Shown here piece by piece: positions 44,871 to 55,964 of a DNA stretch of 64,000 nt. Position 1 is the first letter of the stretch. Every line of letters starts with the position of its first letter. Source of the DNA: Acanthosepion lycidas (taxonomy: Eukaryota > Mollusca > Cephalopoda > Sepiida > Sepiidae); contig OZ010574.1 in assembly GCA_963932145.1 (NCBI GenBank), positions 64,025,878 through 64,089,877 on the forward strand. The letters run 5' to 3'. The notes under the pieces were generated by a model. The model searched no databases, was not told the DNA's origin, and saw nothing but the letters and a program-made list of their open reading frames with translations. The translations under genes and the position numbers were made by a program.

Positions 44871-45084
44871 GTTGGGCCTTTTATTTTGTGAACATTAATA
44901 TATAAAAAAATATTTCCTTTGTCAAACCTGGCCAAGATTAAAATGTGCTAATTGTATGGATTTTATCAAAATTCTGAATAAGTGTTGAAGGACACCAAAA
45001 GAGAAGAATATCACTTGTTCAGAATCTTTTGAAAAAAAAAAAAAAATAAAACTGAAATGGCTAAAGATTAAATTAGTATTTTTA

Positions 45085-45186
45085 TTAGATTGGTGCAAAA
45101 ATAATGACGTAATAATGTCGTTTTTTGACGTTAAAAAATACGTCAAAAAACGACATTATTACGTCATAATTTTTGCACCAACTTAA
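45085..45186. mobile_element. Mariner-derived palindromic MITE, 102 bp
   Basis: Flanked by TA (45083-45084 and 45187-45188). The ends TTAGATTGGTGCAAAA and TTTTGCACCAACTTAA each carry one change that breaks the terminal pairing. The arms pair across GACGTAATAATGTCG and CGACATTATTACGTC, around the centre GACGTTAAAAAATACGTC. Same structure as the 58198 copy. Confidence 0.93.
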
Positions 45187-45199
45187 TATATTCACAGAA

Positions 45200-45420
45200 G
45201 CATACTTTCATTCATTCATTGTATAAAGAGAAACTAAATTAGCCAACATGGAAGCAATTAAACTAATTTCCTAGTGAAATATTACGATTATCACCTTTGA
45301 TTAACTAAGTTGGAATGCTTAATAATAGATATTATTAATTAGTGAATGTGAGGTTCTCTACGGTAAAGGAAGATAATGCTGCATTATCAAGTCAGAATCG
45401 GTGATGTTATATTTAAATTG
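45200..45420 (+). repeat. Interspersed repeat shared with 63750-63990
   Basis: The string TATAAAGAGAAACTAAATTAG, AAGCAATTAAACTAATTTCC, then a later GTCAGAATCGGTGAT block align with 63785-63975 (GAAGAGAAACTTGATTAG, GGTAATTAAGCTAATTATTT, GCAGAATCAGTGATTATC). It begins just right of the MITE. Family unknown. Confidence 0.55.
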
Positions 45421-45934
45421 GCTTTGTTTATTCTCAGCTGTATTGATTTTTCTTTGTTAATTTTTTTTTTTACACGCTGATTGGCTTTTCTTTAAGAAAA
45501 ATATTCTACTTCTCTGGAAGAAAAAAAATGAATAAAGAAAATTTTTAGCGCAAGATGCATTCAAATCTCAGGATAAAGATATCAGTATTTTTAGAAGAGT
45601 CGTCACAATGAGTAGGGTCCATAGAATTTCCACCATACCTTTTGGCAATTTCAGTAAAATAAAGATATTCCTCAATTTCGATAATAAAGAGAGACTGAAG
45701 AGATATAACTATCTGCAAGGAGGTATCTATATCACCCAATATGTTTTCAACAAAACAATACAGTCGGAAAGCAACATACAAGACACGCTGAAGTAATTAT
45801 TCCATGAGAATACATATAATAGGCAAAGTTTAAACTTTGTTTCTGCAAAAAGGGGACAGATTTTTTTTTTATGTTGGCACTGTTATTGCTGTATAGAACT
45901 GATCCTAGTCTGTTAATCTTTATTTCCAACATTG

Positions 45935-46216
45935 TAAAATATGTGAATAAAGTTCAATGCAATATTTATTATTTACCATTATATAAACATTTATTTCTTA
46001 TCATTTATAAAGAAATAAACTTAAAAAAAAATATTTTATTAAAAAATTTATAAAAATCTACAAAATAAAAAAATATGTGAACCAACTACAATGCAATATT
46101 TATTATTTATCATTTAACAATTGTGTCTTTTAGAATTCTTGGTAAAACAGAAATTCCAATCAATTTGAACTTTATCAAATGGTAAATAATAAAGATTTCA
46201 TTATACTTGGTTCACA
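45935..46216. repeat. AT-rich direct and inverted repeat cluster
   Basis: AATGCAATATTTATTATTTA occurs at 45956 and 46090 (direct), each preceded by AATATGTGAA. The complement TAAATAATAAAGATTTC, then GGTTCACATATTT, is at 46182-46216. The outer pair at 46070 and 46216 could form a stem of about 140 bases end to end. A MITE is possible. Confidence 0.6.
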
Positions 46217-46984
46217 TATTTTTACAATTTAATAAATTTTTATAAATTTATGAATAATAAATATTGCTTTTTCAGAACATTGTAAATATAAAATATTAAA
46301 CAGTAAATATAAAATTACTCTTATAAATAAAAAATCTAATATATAAATAGTGTTTAATATTTTTGTTGCAAATTCTCAAGAACAAAGAAAATGTATAAAT
46401 TCAGTTTCATATATTTAGGTTTTTATTAAAATTCCAATCTTCACTTTTTAAAGAAATAAACATTGTCATAGAAGTGAAGGCAGCCTAATTTGATAGCAGT
46501 GTTAACCAAAAAACGCCCCAAAAAACCATCCTTTTGATGCACCCTTATTTTTGTTGACCCAAACTTTGCCAAATGATAAATATTTGGCTGTGAAAAAGTT
46601 ATACATTTCATTAACAGCAGACTCTGAGTGTCTGTGCTTCATGAAAAGTACTACTAATATAACAAGATGTAGAGGAATGCTTTTTGTAAAGGAAAAGAAA
46701 AGAGAAAGGGTTTCATTTTTTTTAAGGTGTCAGTCAAATGCTAACTGCTGCAGCCAAATATCCTCCACATCCAAATCATCTGAAAAAAAAAAAGTAAACT
46801 CTATGCATTTACATACTGATTTTTTTATGATGAAGCATTTTTATTTGCTGCAAGTTATTCTTTGATCTTATTTTTGTTGCTTTGTTTCACAATTTTCATT
46901 TTAATATTCTACAGCTGTTAAAAAAAACTTATCAAATATTAATATGACTGACAACAATCTAGAAAATGTGTACTACTTTTTCTC

Positions 46985-47380
46985 CATACCTGTATGGATA
47001 ATTTAGGATAACCCATTTTCACAAACTCATTAGGCAAGTTACTCACTGTTGTACTTTGTCCCTCTTGCCTTCAGTATGTCCTGTGAGTGTTATATTTGCT
47101 AATCCCTCTTTCCTCATTATGTGTCCCAGAAATTTTAACTGTCTCTTTCTGATTGTAAATAAAAGTGTCCTTTTAGATTCCATTTTCCTTGAAATTTTCT
47201 TGTCCAGTTCGTGGAATGCTCAACATCCTTCTGGAGAACCATATTCTCTGCTGCTTCAATCCCCCGTTTCATCTGCCAGCAAATTGTCCAGCCCTCACTG
47301 CCATTTAGTTTGATTAGTTGATTACACAGCAGATTGTTTCTGACAAAATTTTCCTGTTTCTTAATACTTTGCTTAGTTTA
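46985..47380 (-). pseudogene. RTE LINE C-terminal fragment
   Basis: The minus strand matches the KLKQ...ENMVLQKDVEHST and RKRQLKFLGHIMRKEGLANI pattern, which is the same stretch as 3041-3442, with frameshifts. It runs from the AATACTTTGCTTAG block at 47360 to about 46985. Confidence 0.7.
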
Positions 47381-48420
47381 TGGAAAATAATAAAAAAAAT
47401 CTGTTAAAGTATATTTTTGAGGGGGTTTGTTTAAAAGAGATTGGGGAGAATGTAGAACAATCGACAACAAGGTGTACAGTAAAAAAAACAATGAAAGGTA
47501 CACAGTGAGATATAAAACCAAAACAATTTTAATAAAATAAAATTTTACTAAATAATAGGGATGCACAAATTTAGTGGTTTGTGCACTCAGAAAAGTAGGT
47601 AAAAAATTTCTGGACAAGTAACTTATTTTTTCTAAAATAAACCTCAATATTCAGTGTGGGAAAAAGATCAAAATCAACCAAATAGCATGAAATATCACAA
47701 AAGGCCAACGTATACAAAATGATACAAATTACAAGGGAGAAGGTAAAATAAAAAGATTTCAGTGAGGTTGAACCCAGTTAAAAGGGTAAATTTACCTTGA
47801 AGGTATAAAATGTGAATGTTCTTAAGAGTTCTTGTGATTTGTCGAAGTTTGTGACATATTCCGTTCATGCATTCAGAGTCTTCAATGCAGCGTATTGTTT
47901 CGAGAACAGTACTTATTCTCTGTCATGGAAATAACTATCAATAGTCATAGTGAAAATAAGACTTTATTCTGTCATGAAAATCACAATTTGGTTGTAAAGA
48001 CATTGATAAAGAGGGGTTTTGTGAACGCTTATTTGCGACCATAATTGATCAGGTTTTCAGATGGTTTTAGAATGTGTCGTATCTCCCACAGTCTGGTGTA
48101 GCCCCTCCTACTCCTGTTGATGGTCTTGTTGCAGGGATTTATATTGCCAAAGGTTGACTCAGATTTACCTGAAAAATTTTGGCATTCAACACAAGCATTT
48201 AAGATTTCAACCATCTCAAATCGCCATTGGTTAAAAAAATCACAATTAATAAAACAACTTATTGTAGTAGAAAAAACACATCTGTTTTTCTTTCATTTTC
48301 CTTCACCTTCAATTGACCCCCTCCATACCTTGGTCAGGGGGCTTTGCACTGAGAGTGACACAGTTCAAGTTTCTGTAATTATTTTATTGCCTTCATTCTT
48401 TCCCCTCAAACTGACACTGA
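47381..48420. other. No feature recognised
   Basis: AT-rich. The plus frame at 48117-48431 (104 residues) has no known motif and overlaps frames on the other strand. Confidence 0.5.
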
Positions 48421-48424
48421 AATT

Positions 48425-48775
48425 TATTTAGATAAAAAATATTTTAACAGTTTCCAATGATCTTTCTGATTTCTGTGTTGCATTTTCTGTTGTTTGTTAT
48501 TACATTACACAGGTAATTAAACTCTTAATTACAGGTAATTAAACTAATTTTATTTTCTCATCTCATCTACAATTTCTAGCTTAGGCAGTGTCTCTTGGCA
48601 CATACCATTCTTTCTATTTGTGTGTCTCTTGTTAGAATTAATAATAATAATAATTCCACTTTTTCTCAGAATGATTTTTTAATTTCCCATTAATATACCT
48701 ATTTCATAATACTTTGCTTAGTTTCAGAAAGGCATCTTTGTGGAGCAATTGCCTATAGTTAAGTGTAATTTGCAC
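48425..48775 (-). pseudogene. Two short RTE LINE fragments
   Basis: 48430-48490 (complement of GCAACACAGAAATCAGAAAG, the C(N)TEI part) and 48695-48745 (AATACTTTGCTTAGTTTCAG) both match the RTE tail. The DNA between them has lost the similarity. Confidence 0.5.
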
Positions 48776-48949
48776 AAATGCTCAACAAAAGAAATTAACA
48801 AAGCTTCCAATAAACAATAAGAAAAGAAAGAAAAAGATTAGAACAAAATAATACGAAGCAAACAACATATATATGCAAGTCAAAAGTAGGCAAAGCAACA
48901 GTAATAAGGCAAAAAGTTCACTAAGTAAGAATTATGATAACATACAAAA

Positions 48950-49005
48950 GAGACATAGTCAAAGCCACCATGCATTGAATACTGTTGCCATATCTGGTCT
49001 GGTGT
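48950..49005 (+). pseudogene. Jockey/CR1-like LINE fragment
   Basis: Reads THHALNTVAISGLVFS or, one frame over, HACIEYCCHIWSGVLA-like sequence, the start of the C-terminal tail seen at 36130. Only about 55 bases. Confidence 0.5.
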
Positions 49006-49254
49006 TCTCGCTGGCAATAACATATTCTACCTTCTATCTTCTTAGGTCTAATAATAATAATAGTAATAAAAATTGAGCATAAAGATATTTGCAGTGTGTA
49101 AATAATTATTTAAAGGAAATGACTTCTCATGAAGTTATTTAACCAAGTAAGATAAAGAAAGAAATATTATTGTTTACAGTATTAAATAGTGATTTAATTG
49201 TTTATGAATTTATATATTTTTTATGAGAAATTGTATTAAGGTAAATTTTTAGAT

Positions 49255-49875
49255 CTTGCAACTTCTACAGAAGGTAGTGAAGGAAATCAAAAAGAAAGAC
49301 CTAAACATCAATTGCAAGATCGAAGGTATGGCTGTCATCAAAAGGAACAGCCCAAAAAGCAAATTTCAAATTGAAGATAACAAAATCAAACAAATACAAA
49401 ATTTAAATATTTGGGAAGTGTTTTAACAGAGAAATGAATGTGCGACACTGAAATCTGAAGGTGCATTGGTATAATAAAAAATGCCTCCTGATAGCTAAAC
49501 AAAGTACTAAGAAATAAAACAAAATTGTTAAAAACAAAGAAAAGAGTAACAAACTGTTATGCAATATCAGTCCTCTTATATGGCAGCGAATGCTGGACAA
49601 TCTCCTCACTCATAAAGAAGAGACTTAAAGCAACAGAAATGTGACTTGACAGAAGGATGCTGAAAATACCATGAATCAAACAAGTGAGCAATGATGAAGT
49701 TTTAGAGAAAATGGAAACCAAAAAGACATTTATGCTTAACTTCAGGAAGAAATAGTTGAAATTTCTAGTGTACTTAATGAGGAAAGTGAGATAATAAAAA
49801 GACAAAATTTACAAAGGAGAAGAAATTATGGAGAGCCATGATCACCAATGTATTGAAAGGACATGGCACATAGAA
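49255..49875 (+). pseudogene. RTE LINE 3' part
   Basis: The plus strand reads LLQKVVKEIKKKDLNINCKI at the 5' end, then degraded VLTEKxxCDTEI, RVTNCYAISVLLYGSECWTI, LIKKRLKATEM and RKLWRAMITNVLKGHGT at the 3' end. It therefore starts just after the YADD position and runs to the C terminus. Stops are frequent. Confidence 0.8.
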
Positions 49876-50580
49876 GAAGATATTTCTTATGGAAAAACAT
49901 TTGTTACTGATTCTTCAGCATTTTGTTTTCAATTTCTCATTAGTATAATTAATAATTATGAATAATAATCAGGTCCAAGCTTCTAACTTCTGTCTGTGAG
50001 CTAAATATATTTTGAGTAAGCAGAGGAAGTTTTGTCGACACAACATATGAATGAGTTTATTTATATTAAGGAAAAAGATAATGCAGGAATTTGTGAGAGA
50101 AAAATCTAATCGAGAAAAATAAGATGTTCAGAAACATTAAATAATAATGATGTTGGCCTAAATATAATTCATATCAGAACATAGCTACAAACTCTGTTGT
50201 CAACAACTGTATTGAACTTTTTTCTCAACACAGCACATTTGCTTCTATTACAATCTGACATTGCTGTGCTATTTTAATCTCTCAATTATCTCCCTTTAAA
50301 TTTACCATATTTGGCTTCTCCAAAACACATCTAAATATTGCATCAATGATTTTATAGATAGGAAGTGGGTGTACAACTTTGAGATTAGGACAAATTAAAG
50401 AGATCAGTGTGCCCCAAAATGATCTGAAGCACAAACTTCATTGGTCAGCAAATATTTCTATATTTGTTAGTCAATCAGATGAATGCTTTTAGAACAACTA
50501 CTAAGTCTTAATCTCCAAGGTGCGGACATATATCTGTCTTAATAAATATCTGTGCCTGTGTGTGTACATATATCTGTAAG
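49876..50580. other. No feature recognised
   Basis: AT-rich sequence before a long TA array. No motif seen. Confidence 0.5.
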
Positions 50581-50582
50581 TT

Positions 50583-50585
<3 letters not shown>

Positions 50586-50669
<84 letters not shown>
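50586..50669. repeat. (TA)n microsatellite
   Basis: About 42 TA units directly upstream of a SINE head. Confidence 0.98.
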
Positions 50670-50672
<3 letters not shown>

Positions 50673-51090
50673 GCATGGTGGGGTAATGGATATCGGCTTG
50701 GATTGAGGAATCAGAGAGCCGAGTTCGAATTCCAGTCAAATTCATTACATTCACTTACATGCTAATGCCCTTGGGAAAGGTATGAATCCTCTTCTTCTCC
50801 CTCCAGCTATGGGTAAAATAGCTGGACAGACTGGGTTCTATAGCCTTGGATGGCAACTGGTCTAGGAGAAGGACAACTCTGAATTCAAAACCTGCGGAGG
50901 GTCGTTTGGGAACCTTGTGGCATTCGGTGCACCAGGTCTCTGTATTCGTCCCTCCAAAAAGTGTGGATGGTCCTGCACGAGGCCTTCACCACTATAATCA
51001 AATCTCATGTGCCGGTGTCGGGCTGTCAGTTTCCTGGAAACTGATCTGCTTGACCCTCATACGTCGAATCTCGACGGGAGAGTCGATCAT
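50670..51090 (+). mobile_element. tRNA-derived SINE, best-preserved copy
   Basis: The A-box region GTGGGGTAATGGATATCGG and the B box CCGAGTTCGAATTCCAG are closest here to tRNA promoter consensus. The body has CAGCTATGGGTAAAATAGC, GGCAACTGGTCTAGGAG, TCTGAATTCAAAACCTGCGG and CTTGTGGCATTCGGTGCACC. The 3' half is noticeably GC-richer and ends GTCGAATCTCGACGGGAGAG, running into a (TA)n tail at 51093-51112. The 97-residue plus frame across it is not a gene. Confidence 0.85.
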
Positions 51091-51236
51091 ATGTATATAT
51101 ATATATATATATGTTAGAGTAACACAAATAGTGAAATAGTTCTTTAGCATTAATTTCATTTTTTAAAAAAAAGCAGTGGTCTATACAAAGTAAAGCCTAA
51201 TATTATAATTATTTTAAAAAAATAATTATAATATAT

Positions 51237-51306
<70 letters not shown>
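51237..51306. repeat. (CA)n-(TA)n microsatellite
   Basis: ACACACACACA followed by about 29 TA units. Confidence 0.97.
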
Positions 51307-51309
<3 letters not shown>

Positions 51310-51359
51310 CTCATATAAGAACCAAGAGTCAAAGTAGAAGGTTATTGTGTAGTGTTTAT

Positions 51360-51650
51360 GAACATAACCAAAGTCAATAACTGGAGGTTGTGAGGTTTTG
51401 TAGGAAAGATAATGGTTAATCTTAGACTTGAAGAGGTCAGGATTGTAGTGATTGGGGAAGACATTCTGCTGGGAGTCTGTTACCCAAAGCAGCAGTTTGT
51501 TCTTGGAAAGAAACTGTCCAAATAGAACTTTTTAAAGAGTATGCTTATGATAATCCCTGTAAAAAGAAGGAATTAACGTGTTTGAACTTACTCTGTTGGT
51601 AAGTGAATAAGTGAGTGAGGTTTTTGTCTCTAGGTCATGCATGTATTCAA
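51360..51650 (-). pseudogene. Jockey/CR1-like LINE C-terminal fragment, second subfamily
   Basis: The minus strand reads degraded SFLSKNKLLLWVTDS, then QQNVFPNHYNPDLFKSKINH, then YLSYKTSQPP. The FPNHYN...LFKSKINHYL ending corresponds to that at 17640-18060. Confidence 0.65.
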
Positions 51651-52020
51651 GAGCACTGAGTTTTGTTCTCTACTTCTGCAGCACAATATAAAAGAGAACA
51701 AAAAATTAATTGCTTGAAGTTTTCACTACCCATGCTCCTGGTCATTTTTAATGCATGCCCAAAAGCTGAAAGGCATTGTAGGTGTTAATTTATTTTCAAA
51801 TCATGTACATCTGGCAAAGTTTCCTGTAGCATTTGCTGTAAGTTCAAAGAGAGAGAGAGCCAGATATTAGAGAATGAGATAGAGAGAGATGAAGGGGGTG
51901 AAAGATTTCAAAGAGCCTGGAAAGAAAACTAGTGTAAGATGTGTTTAAATATGCAAGGACAACTACCAAGACACTAGTAAATGTGTAGAATTGAAGTCTC
52001 AGTCAGTAGAGTTCTATATA
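51651..52020. other. No gene seen
   Basis: A (GA)-rich patch at 51847-51895. Otherwise unassigned. Confidence 0.5.
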
Positions 52021-52206
52021 CAGTGTAACCCGGATATAAGAGACCCAGATATAAGAGAAACCCGGATATAAGAGAGATTGTACCTGGTCCCAAATTAGAG
52101 CCATACTTACCTAAACAAAATAGACCAAACCCGGATATAAGTGAAACGCGGATATAAGAGACTTCTTCTCCGGTCCCGACATCTCTCTTATATCCGGGTT
52201 ACACTG
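52021..52206. mobile_element. Tigger/pogo-like MITE, 186 bp
   Basis: Ends CAGTGTAACCCGGATATAAG and its complement, with TA on both sides (52019-52020 and 52207-52208). Subterminal copies of CCCGGATATAAGAG occur three times on the left (one mutated to CCAGATATAAGAG) and twice more at 52130-52160. The last 65 bases are nearly identical to those of the 24634 copy (ACTTCTTCTCCGGTCCCGAC). The middle GTCCCAAATTAGAGCCATAC is unique to this copy. Confidence 0.92.
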
Positions 52207-52378
52207 TAGCAACAAATTGCAAGGTCACAGTCCAAGAAAAATTCAACCTCTATAGAAGAGACACTACCAAACAAAATGGAAGTAGATCAGATAGCATTTA
52301 AAAACATGGCATAGACAACAAAATGTCAGGGTATAGATAACAGAATCTTGTCTATCATAGTGACAACATTCTTTTTTG

Positions 52379-52380
<2 letters not shown>

Positions 52381-52420
<40 letters not shown>
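52381..52420. repeat. (TA)n microsatellite
   Basis: About 20 TA units. The long frames on both strands here contain Tyr-Ile runs from it. Confidence 0.97.
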
Positions 52421-52422
<2 letters not shown>

Positions 52423-53038
52423 GGCAGTATATCTTTATTCAAGGATGTTTGGTTGAATAATCTAAACATACTATTTCTATTTATTTTTATTTTAATCCTC
52501 TCAAATTCACAGTTCAATTTCTTAATGTTGTTATTAAACTCATTAAGGAAGGTGCCGTAGTTTTTTTCATTTCTTTTATTTTTCCAAGTACTTTCAATCT
52601 CATCCAAGATCATCTTCAAGAGTGAAAAGAGAAAAATTAATGTAATTGATAGTTGTAAATTTTTTTGTAAACATGTATGAACACACTCTGTTATAGTTAA
52701 TTCAAAAATGAACATTATTTTAACTTAATTTACATTTGTAATTTTTTTAAATTTTCATTTTAAGTATTTTAAAACATTGCTGCTATAATCATAATTTTTT
52801 AAATAATTATGATTTAGGTATTTTAAAACTTTGCTGTTAGAGACATTTTAAAACATTGTTGGTATACTCATAAATAATCTTATTTAGTGTTGTTGTATTT
52901 TTCTTTTCTAGAAGGCTTAAAAAATTTGAACTCTTTGTCTTTCATTTTCATGGTGGAGTTTACTTGTATTGTCAATTAATATTTCTCTAAATCATGAATG
53001 TAGATAGGAATGTTCATTTAAATGTTCTGCAAACATGC

Positions 53039-53040
<2 letters not shown>
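52421..53040. other. No feature recognised
   Basis: AT-rich. The 129-residue minus frame (52715-52326) is Ile/Lys/Asn-rich, includes the TA array and has no known motif. Three related phrases with TTTTAAAACATTGCTG or TTTTAAAACTTTGCTG at 52768-52860 suggest a decayed local repeat. Confidence 0.5.

Positions 53041-53116
<76 letters not shown>
53041..53116. repeat. (TA)n microsatellite next to hairpin
   Basis: About 37 TA units, broken once by AAA at 53071. Confidence 0.97.
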
Positions 53117-53119
<3 letters not shown>

Positions 53120-53188
53120 TTTGTAACCCTGGGTTTCATGCTTTACAATTAGCAGATGAAAGCATGAAACCCAGGGTTACAAATTCAT
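53115..53188. repeat. Near-perfect hairpin, 30 bp arms and 14 base loop
   Basis: The left arm, GTTTGTAACCCTGGGTTTCA with flanks, and the right arm, TGAAACCCAGGGTTACAAAT with flanks, pair over 30 positions with one mismatch (G opposite T-side A at arm position 5). The loop is ACAATTAGCAGATG. The arms are GC-richer than the surroundings. The adjoining TA array can itself fold back. It has the size of a microRNA precursor, but could equally be a small MITE. No TA target duplication is provable because of the TA array. Confidence 0.9.
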
Positions 53189-53434
53189 ATCCATACAACT
53201 GAATACGTTAGCTCTATCACTGATATTGAATGCTTTCCACTAAGAACTGTGAATATAAAATAATATAAAGTGATCAAATCTTTCACGACAATGAATAAAA
53301 AAAATCCATTAGTTCTTTAGAAATTACTTTGTTTACATTTGAATATGAAACAGAGCAGATACAAAAATTTCAAGTCTCTATGATGAGAAGAATTTCACTT
53401 AAAGGCACTATTAAGCCTTGCTTATTCTTTATAG

Positions 53435-53505
53435 TGTAGCTGGTTAAAGCATAACAGTTCCCTCTACCCAGGGGGATACAGGTTCAAATTCAGCTGGAGA
53501 GCATA
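53435..53505 (+). pseudogene. tRNA-like sequence with A and B boxes
   Basis: GTGTAGCTGGTTAAAGC (53435) matches a tRNA D-arm/A-box and ACAGGTTCAAATTCAGC (53479) a T-arm/B-box, about 44 bases apart as in a tRNA. CCTCTACCCAGGGGG between them resembles an anticodon arm. The acceptor stem halves do not pair well. It may be a tRNA pseudogene or the head of a SINE. Confidence 0.5.
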
Positions 53506-54195
53506 TATTTTTCTTTAATAGAGAATTGCATAGATAATCAGTAAGAAAGGGAATGTCAGTGGTCAGGAATTAATGTTACAAGAGGGTTATGAAATTTGCA
53601 ATTTCCTCATAAATCTTTGAACATACTGAAAAGCTTTCTTTAGAAATTCTTTAAATTATTGTTATGGTTAACAGGAATTTATACCAAGAACAATCAATCA
53701 TCTGATATTTTAAAAATAAACACTTTATAAAATAATAGCTAATAAAATATATGAAATGATTACTTACTGTTTCCGTCTCTCGGTAATGAGTTCTTTGATG
53801 TAGTATCATCTTATCTCAACTCAATTTAACAGTTGGTTACAGATTTCTTTGGTTTTCTTCAAAATGATAGGCAACGTAGGTGGTAAAAGGGAATCAATCA
53901 GTTTTCTTTCACTGCAAACACTAATTAGACTAATACGATCTCAGAAATAAATTTGAATATATAACTGAATAGCTGAAAAGAAAGAAGCTATAATTGAGAA
54001 TAAAATAGATAAAGAAGTCTATTTCCTTACCTCACTTAATCAAAAACAATTTGGTGTATTGCTGAAAAGTACATGAATTAGCTGGTTGGAACTCTTCTGA
54101 CAAAAGAGAGAAGAAAAGTAATGATACTTCAGAATGAATATTAATCATTTACACAAGGATTCACCTTTCAGCTCATTTTCTATTGTCAGCTTTTC
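53506..54195. other. No feature recognised
   Basis: AT-rich. No family resemblance noted. Confidence 0.5.
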
Positions 54196-54880
54196 AATCT
54201 TTATTAGATGACTAATACAGAATGTATGGTTGTCAGCAAAAAAAAACAGCTTGAGATGTGAACTATGATTTGGAGACAGCAAAATCAAGAAAGTACAACA
54301 ATTTAATTATCTAGAAAGTGTTTAAACAGCGGACAGTAAATGCAACATCAAAATTCAACAGTGCATTGGGATAATGAAAGTGCCTTCCAAAAGCTAAACA
54401 AAGAATAAAGAAATAGGAAAATTTCATTAGAAACAAAGAAAGGAATATTGAATTGTTATGTAATCCCAGTCTTCCTATATGGCAGTGAATGCTGAACAAT
54501 TTTCTCACAAATAAAGCAACAGAAAATCTGGTTCAGCAGAAGGGTGCTGAGAATACCATGCACTGAACATGTGAGTAACGACTAAGTTTTAGAGAAAATG
54601 GTCAAAGAACACTTGCACATAGAATCAGAAAGTTGAAATCTCTAGGACACATAATGAGGAAAGTGTGCTTGGAAAATTTGATACTCACATGATATATTCA
54701 AGGCAAGAAGGACAGAAAATCAGGAAGGAACCTACCTATCAAGTTTGTGTAAATGATTAGCAGAACAGGGATTAAGATACAAAAAAACAAAAAACTTACA
54801 AAGAGCTACAAAAGACATGAAATTGTGGAGAGCCATGAACGCCCACATTCTAAAGAGATACAACACATAGAAGAAAAAGA
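54196..54880 (+). pseudogene. RTE LINE 3' part
   Basis: The plus strand reads NTECMVVSKKKQ, a degraded KYN-LSRKCLNSGQ part, then RILNCYVIPVFLYGSECTI, TEHVSND, LGHIMRKVCLENLILT and KLWRAMNAHILKRYNT in broken frames. It spans post-YADD to C terminus, like the 31795 copy. A 12-codon stretch around the WTIS site is altered. Confidence 0.8.
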
Positions 54881-55304
54881 ATATATGTTTATAATGAATA
54901 ATTAGTAAAAAGTAAAAGATCATGGGAACAAATTTGACATATTTTAATTTTCATGTTTTTTTTTCTATTTGGTGGTATTCAGGTTTACACCAATCTTATA
55001 ATAATTGCTGGAGTGGATCCAGTCTAGGGGGTGAGGGTTGTAGACAATGCACCCCCTCTCAACAAAAAATTTCCGAGAAAATATTTTTTGTTGCAAAGTA
55101 GATAAGGTAAGCATGTTCTTTTGTATGTTCACAAAGACGTTCAGTTAGACTATGATAAAATTGGGAACCTCTATGTGAATAAGAATCCATGAAAATTGAC
55201 TTCAGTAAATCCTCTTTCATAAACGCTATATAATCACACTTTAAGTCTAAAAGTTTTGATTCACAATGTTACATATCAAATAAAAAAAGCAAATGCAAAT
55301 TTAA

Positions 55305-55359
<55 letters not shown>

Positions 55360-55559
55360 CACACACTATACTCATTTCTGTAACCGAATATATATGATCA
55401 CAGAATTTAAAATTTCGAATTGAGATTTTTACTGAGGAACACCTCCGACCATTTAACTGAAAATTCTGGATACACCCCCTGATTTGTGCTTGTCCCTTCT
55501 TTCATTAGTTCCTTAGTTCACACGACCATTACGTCCTGCCAATACCTCATAAATAATGG
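54881..55559. other. Unassigned, with TA array at 55306-55352
   Basis: CTGGAGTGGATCCAGTCTAG near 55001 and ATTCTGGATACACCCCCTG at 55466 resemble the inverted termini of hAT-type elements, but no transposase frame was recognised between them. The TA array has about 23 units. Confidence 0.35.
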
Positions 55560-55950
55560 ACTATTTCATTTTGATCATGAGTAAAGACAAAAGACGTATC
55601 AGAGATGCTATTCAGTTTCAGTGAAAAAAGGAAAGAAAGAAGTGTTTAACATCTCCTGTTTATACCTCTTAAATAATTTCATCGTGTGAGTAGAACAAAA
55701 GCCATATCAAAGATACCTAGTTTCAGCGTGACAATGAAAGAAAGCAGGGAAAATAGAAGTGCTTAATGTCTGTTTCAGTGAAAAGTTGTCAATTTCAAAT
55801 ATTTTTCATTTGTACCCCCTTACTTCTTAAAATAACGACCAGAATTCATATTTATGATTGTTATTTCATTATTTTGTTAAAGTTGTTAAGCTCAAATATT
55901 TAGTGATGTGACAGAGGAATTTTTACGGATATTTTAAGGTCTAAGAATTA
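55560..55950 (-). repeat. ~1 kb interspersed repeat, copy 3 (diverged)
   Basis: Runs in the same direction as 18180-19227. The blocks CGTATCAGAGATGCTATTCA, TTTTTCATTTGTACCCC, ATTCATATTTATGATTGTTA and GCTCAAATATTTAGTGATG line up with it in order. Much more diverged than the other two copies. Confidence 0.6.
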
Positions 55951-55964
55951 CTTTTAAGACAGAA

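Noticed and set aside
45545..45796. Overlapping open frames of 78 (minus) and 62 (plus) residues as a possible exon
   Set aside because: Both strands are open, neither has a recognised motif, and the minus frame depends on a TTG start.
46735..46800. Minus-strand pyrimidine-rich TTTTTTCAG followed by DDLDVEDIWLQQ and a stop, resembling a splice acceptor or a mariner DxWFQQ motif
   Set aside because: Only about a dozen codons match, no other transposase motif lies nearby, and the pyrimidine run is a common T tract.
52326..52715. 129-residue minus frame, the second longest single-frame stretch away from repeats
   Set aside because: It includes the TA array and is Ile/Lys/Asn-rich with no known motif; consistent with chance in AT-rich DNA.
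53435..53505. Functional tRNA gene
   Set aside because: A and B boxes are present, but the acceptor stem does not pair and the T stem is weak. Kept only as a tRNA-like pseudogene.
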